A stretch of 64,000 nt of DNA. It comes from Candidatus Latescibacterota bacterium (GTDB lineage Bacteria > Latescibacterota > UBA2968). Of the stretch, positions 43,926 to 53,606 are shown in pieces. Position numbers and translations under genes: made by a program. A model generated the notes under the pieces. The model worked only from the letters and a program-made list of their open reading frames with translations. It did no database searches and was not told where the DNA came from. The stretch spans positions 62,001 to 126,000 of the forward strand of contig JAJDYX010000023.1 of assembly GCA_022824945.1 (NCBI GenBank). Reading direction: 5' to 3'. Position 1 is the stretch's first letter. Each line of letters opens with the position of its first letter.

Positions 43926-46538
43926 TTACCCTCCCACCTGTGCCCGAATAATGTCAGGCACTCGCGCCAGAGCCTCTCCGATCTTTTCGGGAAACTTACC
44001 GCCGGCCTGCGCCAGATGGGGGCGACCGCCACCACCGCCACCCACGATTTGTGCAATGGCTTTGACAACATTGCCAGCCTGCACACCCCGATCAATTAGA
44101 TCGTCCGTCACCACCGCAAGAAGCGATGCCTTGCCATTTAAATTCGCACCAATCACACCAACCCCCCCTGTGCCCAGGGCATCGCGCAAACCGTCGCCCA
44201 TTGTGCGAAACCCGTCCATATCGGGTGGCGAAACCTCGGCGGCCACGACGCGTAACCCATTTACATTCAGAGCACTGCTCACCAGCATATCCATCTCTGA
44301 ACCGGCGCGTTCCCGTCGCAAACTCTGCAACTCGCGCTCGAGCTCGCGATTGTGCGCGATCAGGTTCGCGACTTTATCAGACAATTCCGATGTTGACGCA
44401 CTCAGTTGCGATGAGAGATTGACCAAAATTTTCTTTTGCTCGCGCACGAGGGCTTCTGCACCAGGTCCGGTGACCGCCTCAATGCGCCGCACGCCAGCTG
44501 CAGTACCCGTCTCTTGTGTGAGCTGAAACAGCCCGATTTGCCCGGTGCTTTGCACATGCGTGCCACCGCACAACTCCAGGCTAAAATCTCCCACTCGCAC
44601 CATGCGCACCACATCGCCATATTTTTCGCTAAACAACATCATCGCACCCATTTCAGCAGCGCGATCGAATGAGTCAAAAGAAATATCGACAGCCCAATCT
44701 CTCCTGACCGCGTCATTGACAATCCCCACAATATCGTCCAATTGCGCGGGTGTCACACCTTCAAAATGCGTAAAATCAAATCGCAACCTATCCGGGGCAA
44801 CCAGCGAACCGGCCTGATGTACATGATCGCCCAATACCTGCCGCAAAGCGCGATGCATCAGATGCGTGGCCGTGTGATTGCGCGCCGTATTCAAACGGTT
44901 TTCAGCATCGACACGCGCATTCACATCCATCCCATTCAATCCTTCGACCTGCCCATCGCACAGGCAACCCTGATGGACAATTACTTCTCCCGCCTTAAAT
45001 GTAGTCGCTACCTCAAAGCGCACACCTTCTCCTACAATTTCACCCGTATCTCCAACCTGCCCACCAGCTTCGGCATAAAAAGGCGTTATATCCAGATAGA
45101 GATTCAACATCCCATCCTTAGAGGGTTGACAGTCGATAATGCGCGAATCGGATGTCAGTGTTTCGTATCCCACAAATTCCGATTTAGGAATATGTGTAAC
45201 ATTTGAAACTTCTGCTTGAAAATTCCAAGAAGCTGCCAAACGAGACCTCTTCTGTTGCTCCGCCATTTGCGCTTCAAAGCCCTCCTCATCTACCTCAATA
45301 CCTTTTTCGGCAGCCATCAACCGCGTCAAATCAATGGGAAAGCCATAGGTATCGTACAACTGAAAAGCATCAGTTCCGGAAATATGCCCTTTCGCCTGCA
45401 TCGCGTCAAAAATCTCCAGCCCGCGATCCAGTGTTTTACCAAATCCCTCTTCCTCAGACCGAATCACCTGCGTAATATGATCGCGTTTTTCTGCCACCTC
45501 GGGAAAAGCAACCCTCATTTCGTGGACTACTGTCTCTATTAATCTAAAAATAAACGGCTCATGCATCCCCAGCGAGCGCCCAAACCGCGCAGCGCGGCGC
45601 AAAATCCGCCGCAAAACATAGCCTCGCCCTTCATTGGACGGCAGCGCCCCGTCTGCGATAGCAAAAGCGAGTGTACGCACATGATCGGCAATCACGCGTA
45701 TGGGCACCTGATGGTCTTTGTTATAAGGCTTTCGAGTAATCTCACTAATTGCCCCAATAATTGGCACAAACACATCCGTATCATAAGTAGTTTGTACACT
45801 CTGCAAAATTGAGCAAATCCGCTCAAACCCCATCCCCGTATCCACATGCTGAGCCGGCAAAGGCTGCAATATACCATCGGCACCGCGATTGTACTGAATA
45901 AAAACCAGATTCCAGATTTCGACATAATCCTCAGCGTCTAAATCCGGCACTGCATCCTGTTGCGCCGGATCATCGCCGAGATAAAAGTGTATTTCGGAAC
46001 ACGGACCACAAGGACCGGTATTTCCCATCTCCCAGAAATTATCTTCCTTACCCAGACGTAGCACGCGATTGACAGGCAAATCCGTCACGCGCGTCCAGAG
46101 TTTTTCAGCCTCCACATCGGCCTCCAAACCATCCTCCTCATCGCCGCCAAACACCGTTGCCCACATGCGATCTTTTGGCAACTGCCACACATCTGTGAGC
46201 AACTCCCACGCCCATGCTATGGCTTCTTCTTTAAAGTAGTCGCCAAAAGACCAGTTGCCCAACATCTCAAAAAACGTGTGATGGTTGGGGCTGAATCCCA
46301 CTTCTTCCAGGTCGTTGTGCTTGCCCGAAACCCGCAAACACTTCTGCGTATCAACTGCCCGTGAATAAGGCCGGCGCCCGGTGCCCAAAAACACATCCTT
46401 AAACTGATTCATACCCGCATTGGTAAATAACAGAGTAGGATCGTCTTGCGGCAATAGGGGCGCACTTTGAACCCGCGTATGGCCTTTGGATTCAAAAAAT
46501 GCCTGAAACTCTTCGCGAATTTGTACAGCAGTCTTCAT
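43926..46538 (-). CDS. alaS: Alanyl-tRNA synthetase
   Basis: An 870-residue AlaS with all four parts. The aminoacylation core has TNAGMNQFKDVFLG and HHTFFEMLGNWSFGDYF; the tRNA-recognition domain follows; the editing domain has HTATHLMHRALRQVLGDHVH, cut at 20, and CGGTHV with the zinc Cys and His; the C-terminal C-Ala domain ends with GGGGGGRPHLAQAGG. It charges tRNA-Ala and clears Ser- or Gly-mischarged tRNA. It follows recX with a 7-base gap, giving the common recA-recX-alaS order, broken here by the repeat protein gene between recA and recX. Confidence 0.98.
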   Translation of the reverse strand: MKTAVQIREEFQAFFESKGHTRVQSAPLLPQDDPTLLFTNAGMNQFKDVFLGTGRRPYSRAVDTQKCLRVSGKHNDLEEVGFSPNHHTFFEMLGNWSFGDYFKEEAIAWAWELLTDVWQLPKDRMWATVFGGDEEDGLEADVEAEKLWTRVTDLPVNRVLRLGKEDNFWEMGNTGPCGPCSEIHFYLGDDPAQQDAVPDLDAEDYVEIWNLVFIQYNRGADGILQPLPAQHVDTGMGFERICSILQSVQTTYDTDVFVPIIGAISEITRKPYNKDHQVPIRVIADHVRTLAFAIADGALPSNEGRGYVLRRILRRAARFGRSLGMHEPFIFRLIETVVHEMRVAFPEVAEKRDHITQVIRSEEEGFGKTLDRGLEIFDAMQAKGHISGTDAFQLYDTYGFPIDLTRLMAAEKGIEVDEEGFEAQMAEQQKRSRLAASWNFQAEVSNVTHIPKSEFVGYETLTSDSRIIDCQPSKDGMLNLYLDITPFYAEAGGQVGDTGEIVGEGVRFEVATTFKAGEVIVHQGCLCDGQVEGLNGMDVNARVDAENRLNTARNHTATHLMHRALRQVLGDHVHQAGSLVAPDRLRFDFTHFEGVTPAQLDDIVGIVNDAVRRDWAVDISFDSFDRAAEMGAMMLFSEKYGDVVRMVRVGDFSLELCGGTHVQSTGQIGLFQLTQETGTAAGVRRIEAVTGPGAEALVREQKKILVNLSSQLSASTSELSDKVANLIAHNRELERELQSLRRERAGSEMDMLVSSALNVNGLRVVAAEVSPPDMDGFRTMGDGLRDALGTGGVGVIGANLNGKASLLAVVTDDLIDRGVQAGNVVKAIAQIVGGGGGGRPHLAQAGGKFPEKIGEALARVPDIIRAQVGG

Positions 46539-46545
46539 CTTTTAT

Positions 46546-47055
46546 TTAACCTTCTTCATTCTCTATTTTAGACCAAACTTTATGGGCTACATCTCGTGCA
46601 ATCGAAACCTCAAATCCCCTGCGCCCTAAAAAACCGTACATCCGCCCGAGAGCTTTCTCACGAGATAATCCCCGATAGCGATTTGCCCTGCCCATCAGCA
46701 AATCGAGTGCGACATCTTCAATGTCAATATCTGCCAAAACATCGTCCAAAACGCGATCGATTATCTCAGCAGAAATACCCCGATGCACAAGATCGCGCAC
46801 AAGTGCCATCCGACCGGAAGGCCGCAATCGCAACCGTTGCTCGACAAATTGACGCGCAAACAACACATCATCAATTAAATTGAGACGCTTGAGCATCGAG
46901 AGAGTCTGTTCAATCGCGCCTTGCTCATAACCTCGTCCAGCGAGTTTGTCGCAAATCTCTTTTTTTGTATAAGCACGTCTGCTCAGCAAGCGCAAAGCAT
47001 ACGCCCTGGCCTTTTCAACGGCTTCATCGGTCTCAAACAGCGTGGGCGATTTCAC
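46546..47055 (-). CDS. recX: Regulatory protein RecX
   Basis: A 169-residue protein with three RecX repeats: KARAYALRLLSRRAYTKKEI, cut at 20, and MLKRLNLIDDVLFARQFVEQ, then RPSGRMALVRDLVHRGISAE. It binds RecA filaments and modulates their activity. It begins with GTG. It lies upstream of alaS on the same strand and downstream of the 984-residue repeat protein, and recA is 3.2 kb away upstream. The short spacing to alaS (7 bases) suggests they are one transcription unit. Confidence 0.9.
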   Translation of the reverse strand: MKSPTLFETDEAVEKARAYALRLLSRRAYTKKEICDKLAGRGYEQGAIEQTLSMLKRLNLIDDVLFARQFVEQRLRLRPSGRMALVRDLVHRGISAEIIDRVLDDVLADIDIEDVALDLLMGRANRYRGLSREKALGRMYGFLGRRGFEVSIARDVAHKVWSKIENEEG

Positions 47056-47070
47056 GATAATTTCTCGTTA

Positions 47071-47118
47071 AAAAAAACAACAGAGCAGGTATTAAAATAG
47101 GCAAACCCACTCTGTTGT
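47071..47118 (-). terminator. Terminator of the repeat protein gene
   Basis: Leftward stem ACAACAGAG / CTCTGTTGT around a 24-base loop, then a T7 tract at 47071-47077. It lies between the repeat-protein stop and the recX start. Confidence 0.75.
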
Positions 47119-47159
47119 CAAAGCCTAAAATGCGATTTCTTTCTCATGTTCCCCGTGCG

Positions 47160-49420
47160 TTATTGTCCGGAACTCGTGTACGCATAGACCCGATCATCTC
47201 CGTTATCAACCACATAGAATAGATCATTGACATAGGTAGCACCAAACGGATCACCGTTAGGCAGATTGAAATCTGCATCCGCATCACGTTGCCCAGAACT
47301 CGTGTACGCATAGACCTGTGCAGCCACGTCCGAGTTATTAACCACATAGAATCGGTCATTGACATAGCTAATACCAAACGGATCAGCGTTGTCGCTATCC
47401 AGATCGAAGTCTGCTGCCGCATCGCGCTGACCAGAACTCGTGTACGCATAGACCTTTGCTGTCAAAAAATCAACCACATAGAATCGATCGTTGACATAGG
47501 TAATACTCGACGGAGTACTGTTGTTGCTATCCAGATCGAAGTCTGCTGCCGCATCGCGCTGACCAGAACTTGTGTACGCATAGACCTTTTCATCCCCCCG
47601 ATCAGACACACTACCCCGATCAAGCACGTAGAATCGGTTGTTGGCATAGGTGATATCTTCTGGACCATTACTATCCAGGGCGAAGTCTGCTGCCGCATCG
47701 CGCTGACCAGAACTCGTGTACGCATAGACCTTTGCATCCCTGGAATCAACCACATAGAATCGGTTGTTAGCATAGGTGAGACCTTCCGGATCAGTGTTGT
47801 CGCCATCCAGATCAAAGTCTGCAGTTGAAATACGCACCCCATTCGAGCAGTTGTTATCCGTATCGCTCTCACCACTGACGCTTTGGACACACGCACCGTA
47901 GTAGTATATACCCACGCCCGATGGCGCATTCAATTCAATCGCCTGACCATTCGGCCCCCCCGCATTGAGACTACCTATGGCAGCTGTGCCAACCACTGTA
48001 TCACTCGTTGTGATCGTCGTATCGGGCGAGAGGTAGAAACGCAAGGTCGTCACAGCCGAAGAACCCGCGCCCTGATTGCGAACCACAGCACTCAAACCGA
48101 AGGCCTCGTCGGCATTCGGACTGCTATTGCTCACCGAAGGCGCCACAACAATTAGATCGGGACTTGGGTCGGCACTCGTGTACCAATGAGCCTTTGCACC
48201 TTCGATATCAAGTACATAGAATTGGTTGTTGACATAGATGAGACCCACCGGAGAACTGAAAGCCACATCAAAGTCTGCAGCTGCAACACGCTGACCAGAA
48301 CTCGTGTACACATAAACCTTTTCATCTGCGGAATCAAGTACATAGAACAGATTGTTGGCATAGGTGAGACCCGACGGAGAACTGTTAGCCAGATTGAAGT
48401 CTGCAATCGCATCACGCTGACCAGAACTCGTGTACACATAAACCTTTTCATCTGTGGGATCAAGCACATAGAATTGCTCATTGACATAGCTGATACCCGA
48501 TGGATCATCGTTGTTGCCAGCCAGGTCGAAGTCTGCATCCTCAACACGCTGACCAGAACTCGTGTACACATAGACCTTTAGATCCGAGGGATCAAGTACA
48601 TAGAATCGATCGTTGGCATAGGTAATACTAAACGGATCACTGTTAATCAGGTCGAAGTCTGCAGCTGCATCGCGCTGACCATCACTCCCATATCCATAGA
48701 CCTTTCCATCATCCACATCGAGCACATAGAATCGGTCGTTGACATAGGCAATACCCTGCGGAGTGTTATTGCTATGCAGATCGAAGTCTCCAGCCGAATC
48801 ACGCCGCCCGTCACTCCCGTGCCCATAGACCTTTTCATTATAGAAATCAACCACGTAGAATCGGTTGTTGGCAAAGGCGATACCCCTCGGATCACCGATA
48901 AACAAACGGAAGTTTGCATCCGCAACACGCTGACCAGAACTCGTGTACACATAGGCCATATTATCCCCGTCATTAACCACATAGAATCGGTCGTTGGCAA
49001 AGGTGATACCCCTCGGATCACTGATACCCAGATCGAAGTCTGCAGCTGCATCGCGCTGACCGTCACTCCCATAACCATAGACCTTATCATCCCCGTCATT
49101 AACCACATAGAATCGGTCGTTGGCAAAGGCGATACCCCTCGGATCACTGATACCCAGATCGAAGTCTGCAGCTGCATCGCGCTGACCGTCACTCCCATAC
49201 CCATAGACCTTATCATCCGCATCATCAACTACATAGAATCGGTCATTGGCAAAGGTGATACTCTGTGGGACACCGCTATCCAGACGGAAGTCTCCAGCCG
49301 CATCGCGCTGACCGTCACTCCCATACCCATAGACCCTTGCACCCGCCTGATCAAGCACGTAGAATCGATTGTTGATATAGAGGATATCCTGCGGATTATT
49401 GTTGCGGTCCAAATCGAAGG
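47160..49420 (-). repeat. 126-bp coding repeats in the secreted propeller-like gene
   Basis: Fifteen units of about 126 bp, 10 plus 5, separated by a CARDB-like stretch at about 47830-48150. Some neighbours are almost identical at DNA level (for example 49015-49140 and 49141-49266), so copy number could change by recombination while the frame is kept. Confidence 0.8.
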
Positions 49421-50114
49421 ACGTCGTCTCACCACTGCCTTGACCACCTTCCCCACCATCGCTGACCGTGACACTCACCCCATTTGAGCAGTTGTTATCC
49501 GTATTGCTCTCACCACTGACGCTCGCCACGCAGGCGCCGTAATAGTACGTGCCGGCACTCGATGGTGCATTCAAGTCAATCGACTGGGCACTCGTGCTTC
49601 CAGCATTGAGGCTATCTATGGCGCCCGTACCAACCTCTGTATCACTTATTGTGATCGTCGCGTCGGGCGAGCTGTAATACGTCAGTGTCGTCTCAGCGGC
49701 TTGTCCATTCCCAGCATTGCGTACCGTCGCATTCAGTGTGAACATCTGCTCAGGCGTCAGCGTGGTATCGCTCACCGAAGGCGCTGTAACAATGAGATCA
49801 GGGGCACCACCACCGCCACCTGGAGTGGATGTGCCAAAGGCACTGACAAAGGCCAAAAAATCGCCAAAACCTATCATACCATCTCCGTCCAGATCGGCCC
49901 GGGCATCATACCTGTCATCGCCTTGACTTGCTCCAAACATGCTTGCAAACAACAAAAAATCCGCAAAGTTAACCATCTCATCGCCATTGAGATCCCCGGG
50001 CTTCGTAGTATCATCCTGATTGCCCACGGAACCAGCAGAGGCTTGCCCCACGCATAACAGCAACACAAGGGCAGTAATAAACAATATTCCTTTGTTCAAA
50101 AACATTTGCGACAT
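47160..50114 (-). CDS. Large secreted beta-propeller-like repeat protein with dockerin-like and CARDB domains
   Basis: A 984-residue secreted protein. A signal peptide (GILFITALVLLLCVGQASAG) leads into a dockerin-like pair of EF-hands (DLNGDEMVNFADFLLF and DLDGDGMIGFGDFLAF, about 40-98). Then comes a CARDB-like domain (about 108-225), a block of 10 repeats, a second CARDB-like domain (about 660-770) and a block of 5 repeats. Each repeat is about 42 residues and reads FDL ... GI.(Y/F)(A/V)N(D/N)RFYVVD ... KVY.Y.S.GQRDAAAD, one blade of an NHL- or YWTD-like propeller. It ends right after a SSGQ motif. No anchor is seen. It interrupts the recA-recX order and is likely a surface or matrix protein. 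Repeat count and propeller number are uncertain. Confidence 0.78.
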   Translation of the reverse strand: MSQMFLNKGILFITALVLLLCVGQASAGSVGNQDDTTKPGDLNGDEMVNFADFLLFASMFGASQGDDRYDARADLDGDGMIGFGDFLAFVSAFGTSTPGGGGGAPDLIVTAPSVSDTTLTPEQMFTLNATVRNAGNGQAAETTLTYYSSPDATITISDTEVGTGAIDSLNAGSTSAQSIDLNAPSSAGTYYYGACVASVSGESNTDNNCSNGVSVTVSDGGEGGQGSGETTSFDLDRNNNPQDILYINNRFYVLDQAGARVYGYGSDGQRDAAGDFRLDSGVPQSITFANDRFYVVDDADDKVYGYGSDGQRDAAADFDLGISDPRGIAFANDRFYVVNDGDDKVYGYGSDGQRDAAADFDLGISDPRGITFANDRFYVVNDGDNMAYVYTSSGQRVADANFRLFIGDPRGIAFANNRFYVVDFYNEKVYGHGSDGRRDSAGDFDLHSNNTPQGIAYVNDRFYVLDVDDGKVYGYGSDGQRDAAADFDLINSDPFSITYANDRFYVLDPSDLKVYVYTSSGQRVEDADFDLAGNNDDPSGISYVNEQFYVLDPTDEKVYVYTSSGQRDAIADFNLANSSPSGLTYANNLFYVLDSADEKVYVYTSSGQRVAAADFDVAFSSPVGLIYVNNQFYVLDIEGAKAHWYTSADPSPDLIVVAPSVSNSSPNADEAFGLSAVVRNQGAGSSAVTTLRFYLSPDTTITTSDTVVGTAAIGSLNAGGPNGQAIELNAPSGVGIYYYGACVQSVSGESDTDNNCSNGVRISTADFDLDGDNTDPEGLTYANNRFYVVDSRDAKVYAYTSSGQRDAAADFALDSNGPEDITYANNRFYVLDRGSVSDRGDEKVYAYTSSGQRDAAADFDLDSNNSTPSSITYVNDRFYVVDFLTAKVYAYTSSGQRDAAADFDLDSDNADPFGISYVNDRFYVVNNSDVAAQVYAYTSSGQRDADADFNLPNGDPFGATYVNDLFYVVDNGDDRVYAYTSSGQ

Positions 50115-50250
50115 CCTTTCTCAATTTCTCTGAAGATCTGGGAAAATAAAAAAGATGGAATTATCACCAGCATAGATTCCCAGTTTTTTCAAACAGGTAT
50201 AACGCCCGTTATGAATTAAATTAGAGAAAGTTGAGATGTCAACAACATAC

Positions 50251-51312
50251 TTAGGTGGGTTCTTCTCCGAGTTCAAACATCTTATCCACGGGAAGCCCCA
50301 CGACCTCGCGCACCTCGCGTTCGATTTTTGCAGACAAACTCGCGTTCTCTTTCAGATGGCGCTTGACATTTTCTCGCCCCTGCCCAAGCCGATCCTCACC
50401 ATAGGAGAACCAGGTACCACTTTTCTTGATAATACCGTTTAATTCAGCCATATCGATCAAACTGCCCTCTCTGGAAATGCCTTCCCCAAACATCAGATCG
50501 ACTTCACATTCCTTAAAAGGCGGTGCCATCTTGTTTTTCACCACGCGAATCCGAACGCGATTGCCAACGACCTCTTGCCCGTCTTTAATAGAGCCAATGC
50601 GCCGAATATCTATACGCACCGATGCGTAAAACGGAAGCGCACGGCCACCCGTGGTCGTTTCGGGATTGCCAAACATCACGCCGATCTTCATGCGAATCTG
50701 ATTGGCAAAGATCACACAAGTTTTCGACTGACTGATTGATCCGACGAGTTTGCGCAGGGCTTGAGACATCAGACGGGCGTGCAAGCCCATGTGAGAATCA
50801 CCCATATCACCTTCGAGTTCGGCACGCGGCACCAGGGCAGCCACAGAGTCTAAAGCCACGACCTCAAAAGCACCACTACGCACAAGAGTATCCGTAATTT
50901 CGAGTGCTTCTTCACCCGTATCGGGCTGGGCGATCAATAAGTTTTCGATATCTACGCCCAGGCGCTCGGCCAATTCTACATTCAATGCGTGTTCTGCATC
51001 GACAAAAGCCGCTGCCCCACCGCGCTTTTGCGCCTCGGCAATAATGTGCAAAATCAAAGTCGTCTTGCCCGACCCTTCAGGGCCATATATTTCAACCACT
51101 CTTCCCTGGGGAACGCCACCTGCACCCAATGCGACATCCAGGCTTAGAGAACCCGTTGGAATAACCTCTGTTACAAGGGGTTGCCCATCTTCGCCTCCCA
51201 GGCGCATAATTGCCCCCTGTCCAAATTGCTTTTCGATTTGGGCAATGGCGTTGTCTATTGCTTGCTGTTTGCCATCATTTTGTTGCGTACCTTTAATATT
51301 GCGTTTGGCCAT
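50251..51312 (-). CDS. recA: Recombinase RecA
   Basis: A 353-residue RecA. Walker A is [10 protein letters not shown], Walker B is [10 protein letters not shown]; the MAW-like region and loop L1 with [16 protein letters not shown], loop L2 with [20 protein letters not shown] and further C-terminal motifs are present. It forms filaments on single-stranded DNA, drives strand exchange and activates the SOS response. It starts at an ATG with an AAGGAGAG site. A strong promoter with a possible LexA-type operator lies about 70 bases upstream. The gene is in a housekeeping block with pgpA, pgsA and recR upstream, and with recX/alaS downstream past the repeat protein. Confidence 0.98.
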   Translation of the reverse strand: MAKRNIKGTQQNDGKQQAIDNAIAQIEKQFGQGAIMRLGGEDGQPLVTEVIPTGSLSLDVALGAGGVPQGRVVEIYGPEGSGKTTLILHIIAEAQKRGGAAAFVDAEHALNVELAERLGVDIENLLIAQPDTGEEALEITDTLVRSGAFEVVALDSVAALVPRAELEGDMGDSHMGLHARLMSQALRKLVGSISQSKTCVIFANQIRMKIGVMFGNPETTTGGRALPFYASVRIDIRRIGSIKDGQEVVGNRVRIRVVKNKMAPPFKECEVDLMFGEGISREGSLIDMAELNGIIKKSGTWFSYGEDRLGQGRENVKRHLKENASLSAKIEREVREVVGLPVDKMFELGEEPT

Positions 51313-51387
51313 CTGTATCTCTCCTTACAAAAGGTTTGGGATCACGGCGCAGTCCCTCTCGTATTCTGCACCGCACAATGTGCCACA

Positions 51388-51416
51388 AGTATAGTGAACA
51401 TTTGTATATATGTCAA
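51388..51416 (-). promoter_or_regulatory. recA promoter with possible SOS operator
   Basis: Leftward TTGACA (51411-51416), a 17-base spacer, then TATACT (51388-51393): close to the sigma-70 consensus. Inside the spacer ACAAATGTTC resembles one half of a Gram-positive-type LexA box (GAACATATGTTC); the other half is poorly kept. Confidence 0.65.
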
Positions 51417-51448
51417 GAAGCAATTAAGCGATCTGAAATGGGACATCT

Positions 51449-51928
51449 CTAAAGCGACAAAGGTGCGAATGCCAGCCATAATATTAGAATTAAATGTCCA
51501 TAAATGCCCACAACCACATCGTCGGCCACAATACCCCACCCACCGGGCAATGCCTCGGCCTGCTGGGCGGGCGGTGGCTTAATAATATCCAGTATGCGAA
51601 ACACGAAAAAGCCAACTATGCCCATCAACACCGACTGCGGAAGCAGACTTACTGTCACAAAAAATCCGACAAACTCGTCGATCACCACACACCTGGGGTC
51701 TTTACCCCAGGATTTTTCGCATGCCCCGGATGTATAAACCCCCACAAAAAACAACCCAATCAACAGCCCCCCCCACGCCCAGGGGTTCAGTGGTGGCAAC
51801 AGACAATAAATCGCCAATGCCACGCATGATCCGGCTGTTCCCGGGGCAAAACCCGAATAGCCAGAAAAAAAGCCGGTTGCAATCAACCGGACAAAAAACG
51901 ATGGCTCAGAAGGCCGAAAATCTGTCAT
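51449..51928 (-). CDS. pgpA: Phosphatidylglycerophosphatase A
   Basis: A 159-residue membrane protein with four hydrophobic stretches. The PgpA marks are FSGYSGFAPGTAGS at the start, DPRCVVIDEFVGFFVTVSLL, cut at 20, and FRILDIIKPPPA with ADDVVVGIYGH. It removes phosphate from phosphatidylglycerophosphate to make phosphatidylglycerol. pgsA, which supplies its substrate, lies 28 bases upstream on the same strand, so the two steps are encoded together. recA is the next gene downstream. Confidence 0.94.
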   Translation of the reverse strand: MTDFRPSEPSFFVRLIATGFFSGYSGFAPGTAGSCVALAIYCLLPPLNPWAWGGLLIGLFFVGVYTSGACEKSWGKDPRCVVIDEFVGFFVTVSLLPQSVLMGIVGFFVFRILDIIKPPPAQQAEALPGGWGIVADDVVVGIYGHLILILWLAFAPLSL

Positions 51929-51956
51929 AGCTATAGGCGTCAGCTATTCGCTCGCC

Positions 51957-52598
51957 TTAAAATGTCTTGCGATTTTCAATTAAATACCGAACGCCAGAAA
52001 CAACAGCAACGAGAGTCACAACAGCCACCAGGACATTCAAAACCCAATATGAAATATCACCTACGAGCACAATTGGTTGGGCGGCCAATTCGGCTTCAAC
52101 CACGCGCACATTGATAAAGACCAAAATACCAAAAACAAGCACCAATTGCAGCATGGTTTTCCACTTTGCAAGTTGGGAGGTCACCACGGGCTTGCCGCGT
52201 CGAATCGCAAAAATTCGCAATCCCGTAATCACGACATCGCGCACGAGCATCGCCCCGATAAGCCATGCTTCAACCATGCCCAAACGCGCAAATGCAATCA
52301 ACGCCGAAGATACCAGCAACTTATCGGCCAGCGGATCCATAAAGCGACCAAAATTCGTCACTGTACCATCGCGACGCGCAATGCGCCCATCGTAGAAATC
52401 GGTCAATGAGGCTACAGTAAAGACGAGCAGCGCGAGGATTTTGAAATACCAGTTGGCGGCAAAAATCAACAGCAAAAACACGGGCGTAAGCAGCAGACGC
52501 GACACCGTTAAGGCATTGGGCACTGTCCACAACCGTTTTGGGGTATGCGGCTCAGGCATTGTCATGCGATTCGACTCTATGGTATTTACCTGGGGCAT
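51957..52598 (-). CDS. pgsA: CDP-diacylglycerol-glycerol-3-phosphate phosphatidyltransferase
   Basis: A 213-residue integral membrane enzyme. The CDP-alcohol phosphotransferase signature is complete: DFYDGRIARR followed by GRFMDPLADK, giving DG-x2-AR-x8-G-x3-D-x3-D. It joins glycerol-3-phosphate to CDP-diacylglycerol, the first step of phosphatidylglycerol and cardiolipin synthesis. The ATG at 52598 directly follows the recR stop and has a GGGAG site within recR. An ATG 11 codons further in is less well supported. pgpA follows. Confidence 0.94.
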   Translation of the reverse strand: MPQVNTIESNRMTMPEPHTPKRLWTVPNALTVSRLLLTPVFLLLIFAANWYFKILALLVFTVASLTDFYDGRIARRDGTVTNFGRFMDPLADKLLVSSALIAFARLGMVEAWLIGAMLVRDVVITGLRIFAIRRGKPVVTSQLAKWKTMLQLVLVFGILVFINVRVVEAELAAQPIVLVGDISYWVLNVLVAVVTLVAVVSGVRYLIENRKTF

Positions 52599-53192
52599 TT
52601 AATACTCCCGTCGGCCTTCCAGCGCACGCGACAATGTCACTTGATCGGCCAGGGCAAGATCACTGCCCACCGGCAACCCGCGCGCAATTTGTGTGACAGA
52701 TACTTCAAACGGAGTCAAACATTGAGACAAATATTGTGCTGTGGCATCGCCCTCTACGGTCGGGCCGTTGGCGAGAATCACCTCTCGAATTTCCCCCTGG
52801 CGCAAGCGGTGGAGCAACTGAGAAATATTCAAGTCTTCTGGACCAATACCATCCAGGGGCGAAATTCGCCCGTCCAGTACATGATAAAGTCCCCGATAAA
52901 GTCCGGTGCGCTCAAATGCCAAAAGATCGCCGATAAAATCAACCACCATCACACTGGCACGATCTCGACGCGTATCGCTGCACACAGAACACGGTTCAAC
53001 CTCAGTCAAATTAAAACAAATTGAACACCGCCGCACCCGGGTCTTGACATCCACCATCAAATCGGCGAGTTCGCGCACCTCATCCGTATCCCATGTCAAC
53101 ATCTCCAGCGCGAGACGGCGTGCTGTTTTAGCACCGATCCCCGGCAACCGATTCAAAGCGACAATCAATTTTTCAATGGCCTCTGATGCCAT
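52599..53192 (-). CDS. recR: Recombination mediator RecR
   Basis: A 197-residue RecR, start at the ATG at 53192 with a GGAG site rather than a TTG four codons earlier. The N-terminal hairpin-helix LNRLPGIGAKTARRLALEML, cut at 20, is followed by four zinc cysteines in RRCSICFNLTEVEPCSVCSD, cut at 20. The Toprim domain comes next with VMVVDFIGDLLAFE. It works with RecF/RecO to load RecA at gaps. In the common dnaX-ybaB-recR order, with pgsA immediately downstream. Confidence 0.95.
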   Translation of the reverse strand: MASEAIEKLIVALNRLPGIGAKTARRLALEMLTWDTDEVRELADLMVDVKTRVRRCSICFNLTEVEPCSVCSDTRRDRASVMVVDFIGDLLAFERTGLYRGLYHVLDGRISPLDGIGPEDLNISQLLHRLRQGEIREVILANGPTVEGDATAQYLSQCLTPFEVSVTQIARGLPVGSDLALADQVTLSRALEGRREY

Positions 53193-53237
53193 AGAAAACT
53201 CCAAAAACTATAGTGCGAGGACTTCGCGTTTCCCCCC

Positions 53238-53564
53238 TCAGAAACCCGGCATATTCATGCCGGGCGGGATAAGACCCGCTGTGGCTTTCTGCATTTCGGC
53301 CTCGGCCATATCCGCAGCTTTTTGACGCGCCTGCTGAACCGCCGCCAGCACGAGGTCTTCCAGCATTTCCACATCTTCGGGATCAACTACTTCGGGATCA
53401 ATTTTAATAGACAAAATATCTTGATGCCCACTGGCCCTTACAGTCACCATACCTCCACCCGACGTTGCCTCTACCTCTTTTGCTCCCAGTTCTTCTTGCA
53501 CCCTGGCCAGCTTGGCCTGCAACTTTTGAGCCTGCTTCATCATCGCGCCCATACCTTTTGCCAT
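53238..53564 (-). CDS. YbaB/EbfC nucleoid-associated protein
   Basis: A 108-residue DNA-binding protein: MMKQAQKLQAKLARVQEELG, cut at 20, GGGMVTVRASGHQDILSIKI and EDVEMLEDLVLAAVQQARQK are the family marks. The glycine-rich C-terminus (GLIPPGMNMPGF) is usual. It binds DNA as a dimer and may bend or protect it; its gene nearly always sits between dnaX and recR, as here. Gap to dnaX upstream: 42 bases. Confidence 0.94.
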   Translation of the reverse strand: MAKGMGAMMKQAQKLQAKLARVQEELGAKEVEATSGGGMVTVRASGHQDILSIKIDPEVVDPEDVEMLEDLVLAAVQQARQKAADMAEAEMQKATAGLIPPGMNMPGF

Positions 53565-53606
53565 ACTCTATCTCCTTAAAAAGCAATGTTCCCAACGCAG
53601 CAATCC

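Noticed and set aside
47160..49420. Regularly spaced repeats that might suggest a CRISPR array
   Set aside because: The spacing is 126 bp, there are no short spacers, and the repeats are fully coding; no cas genes nearby.
48774..49487. Open frame of 237 codons on the plus strand opposite the propeller repeats
   Set aside because: It merely mirrors the 126-bp coding repeat; periodicity follows the minus-strand protein.
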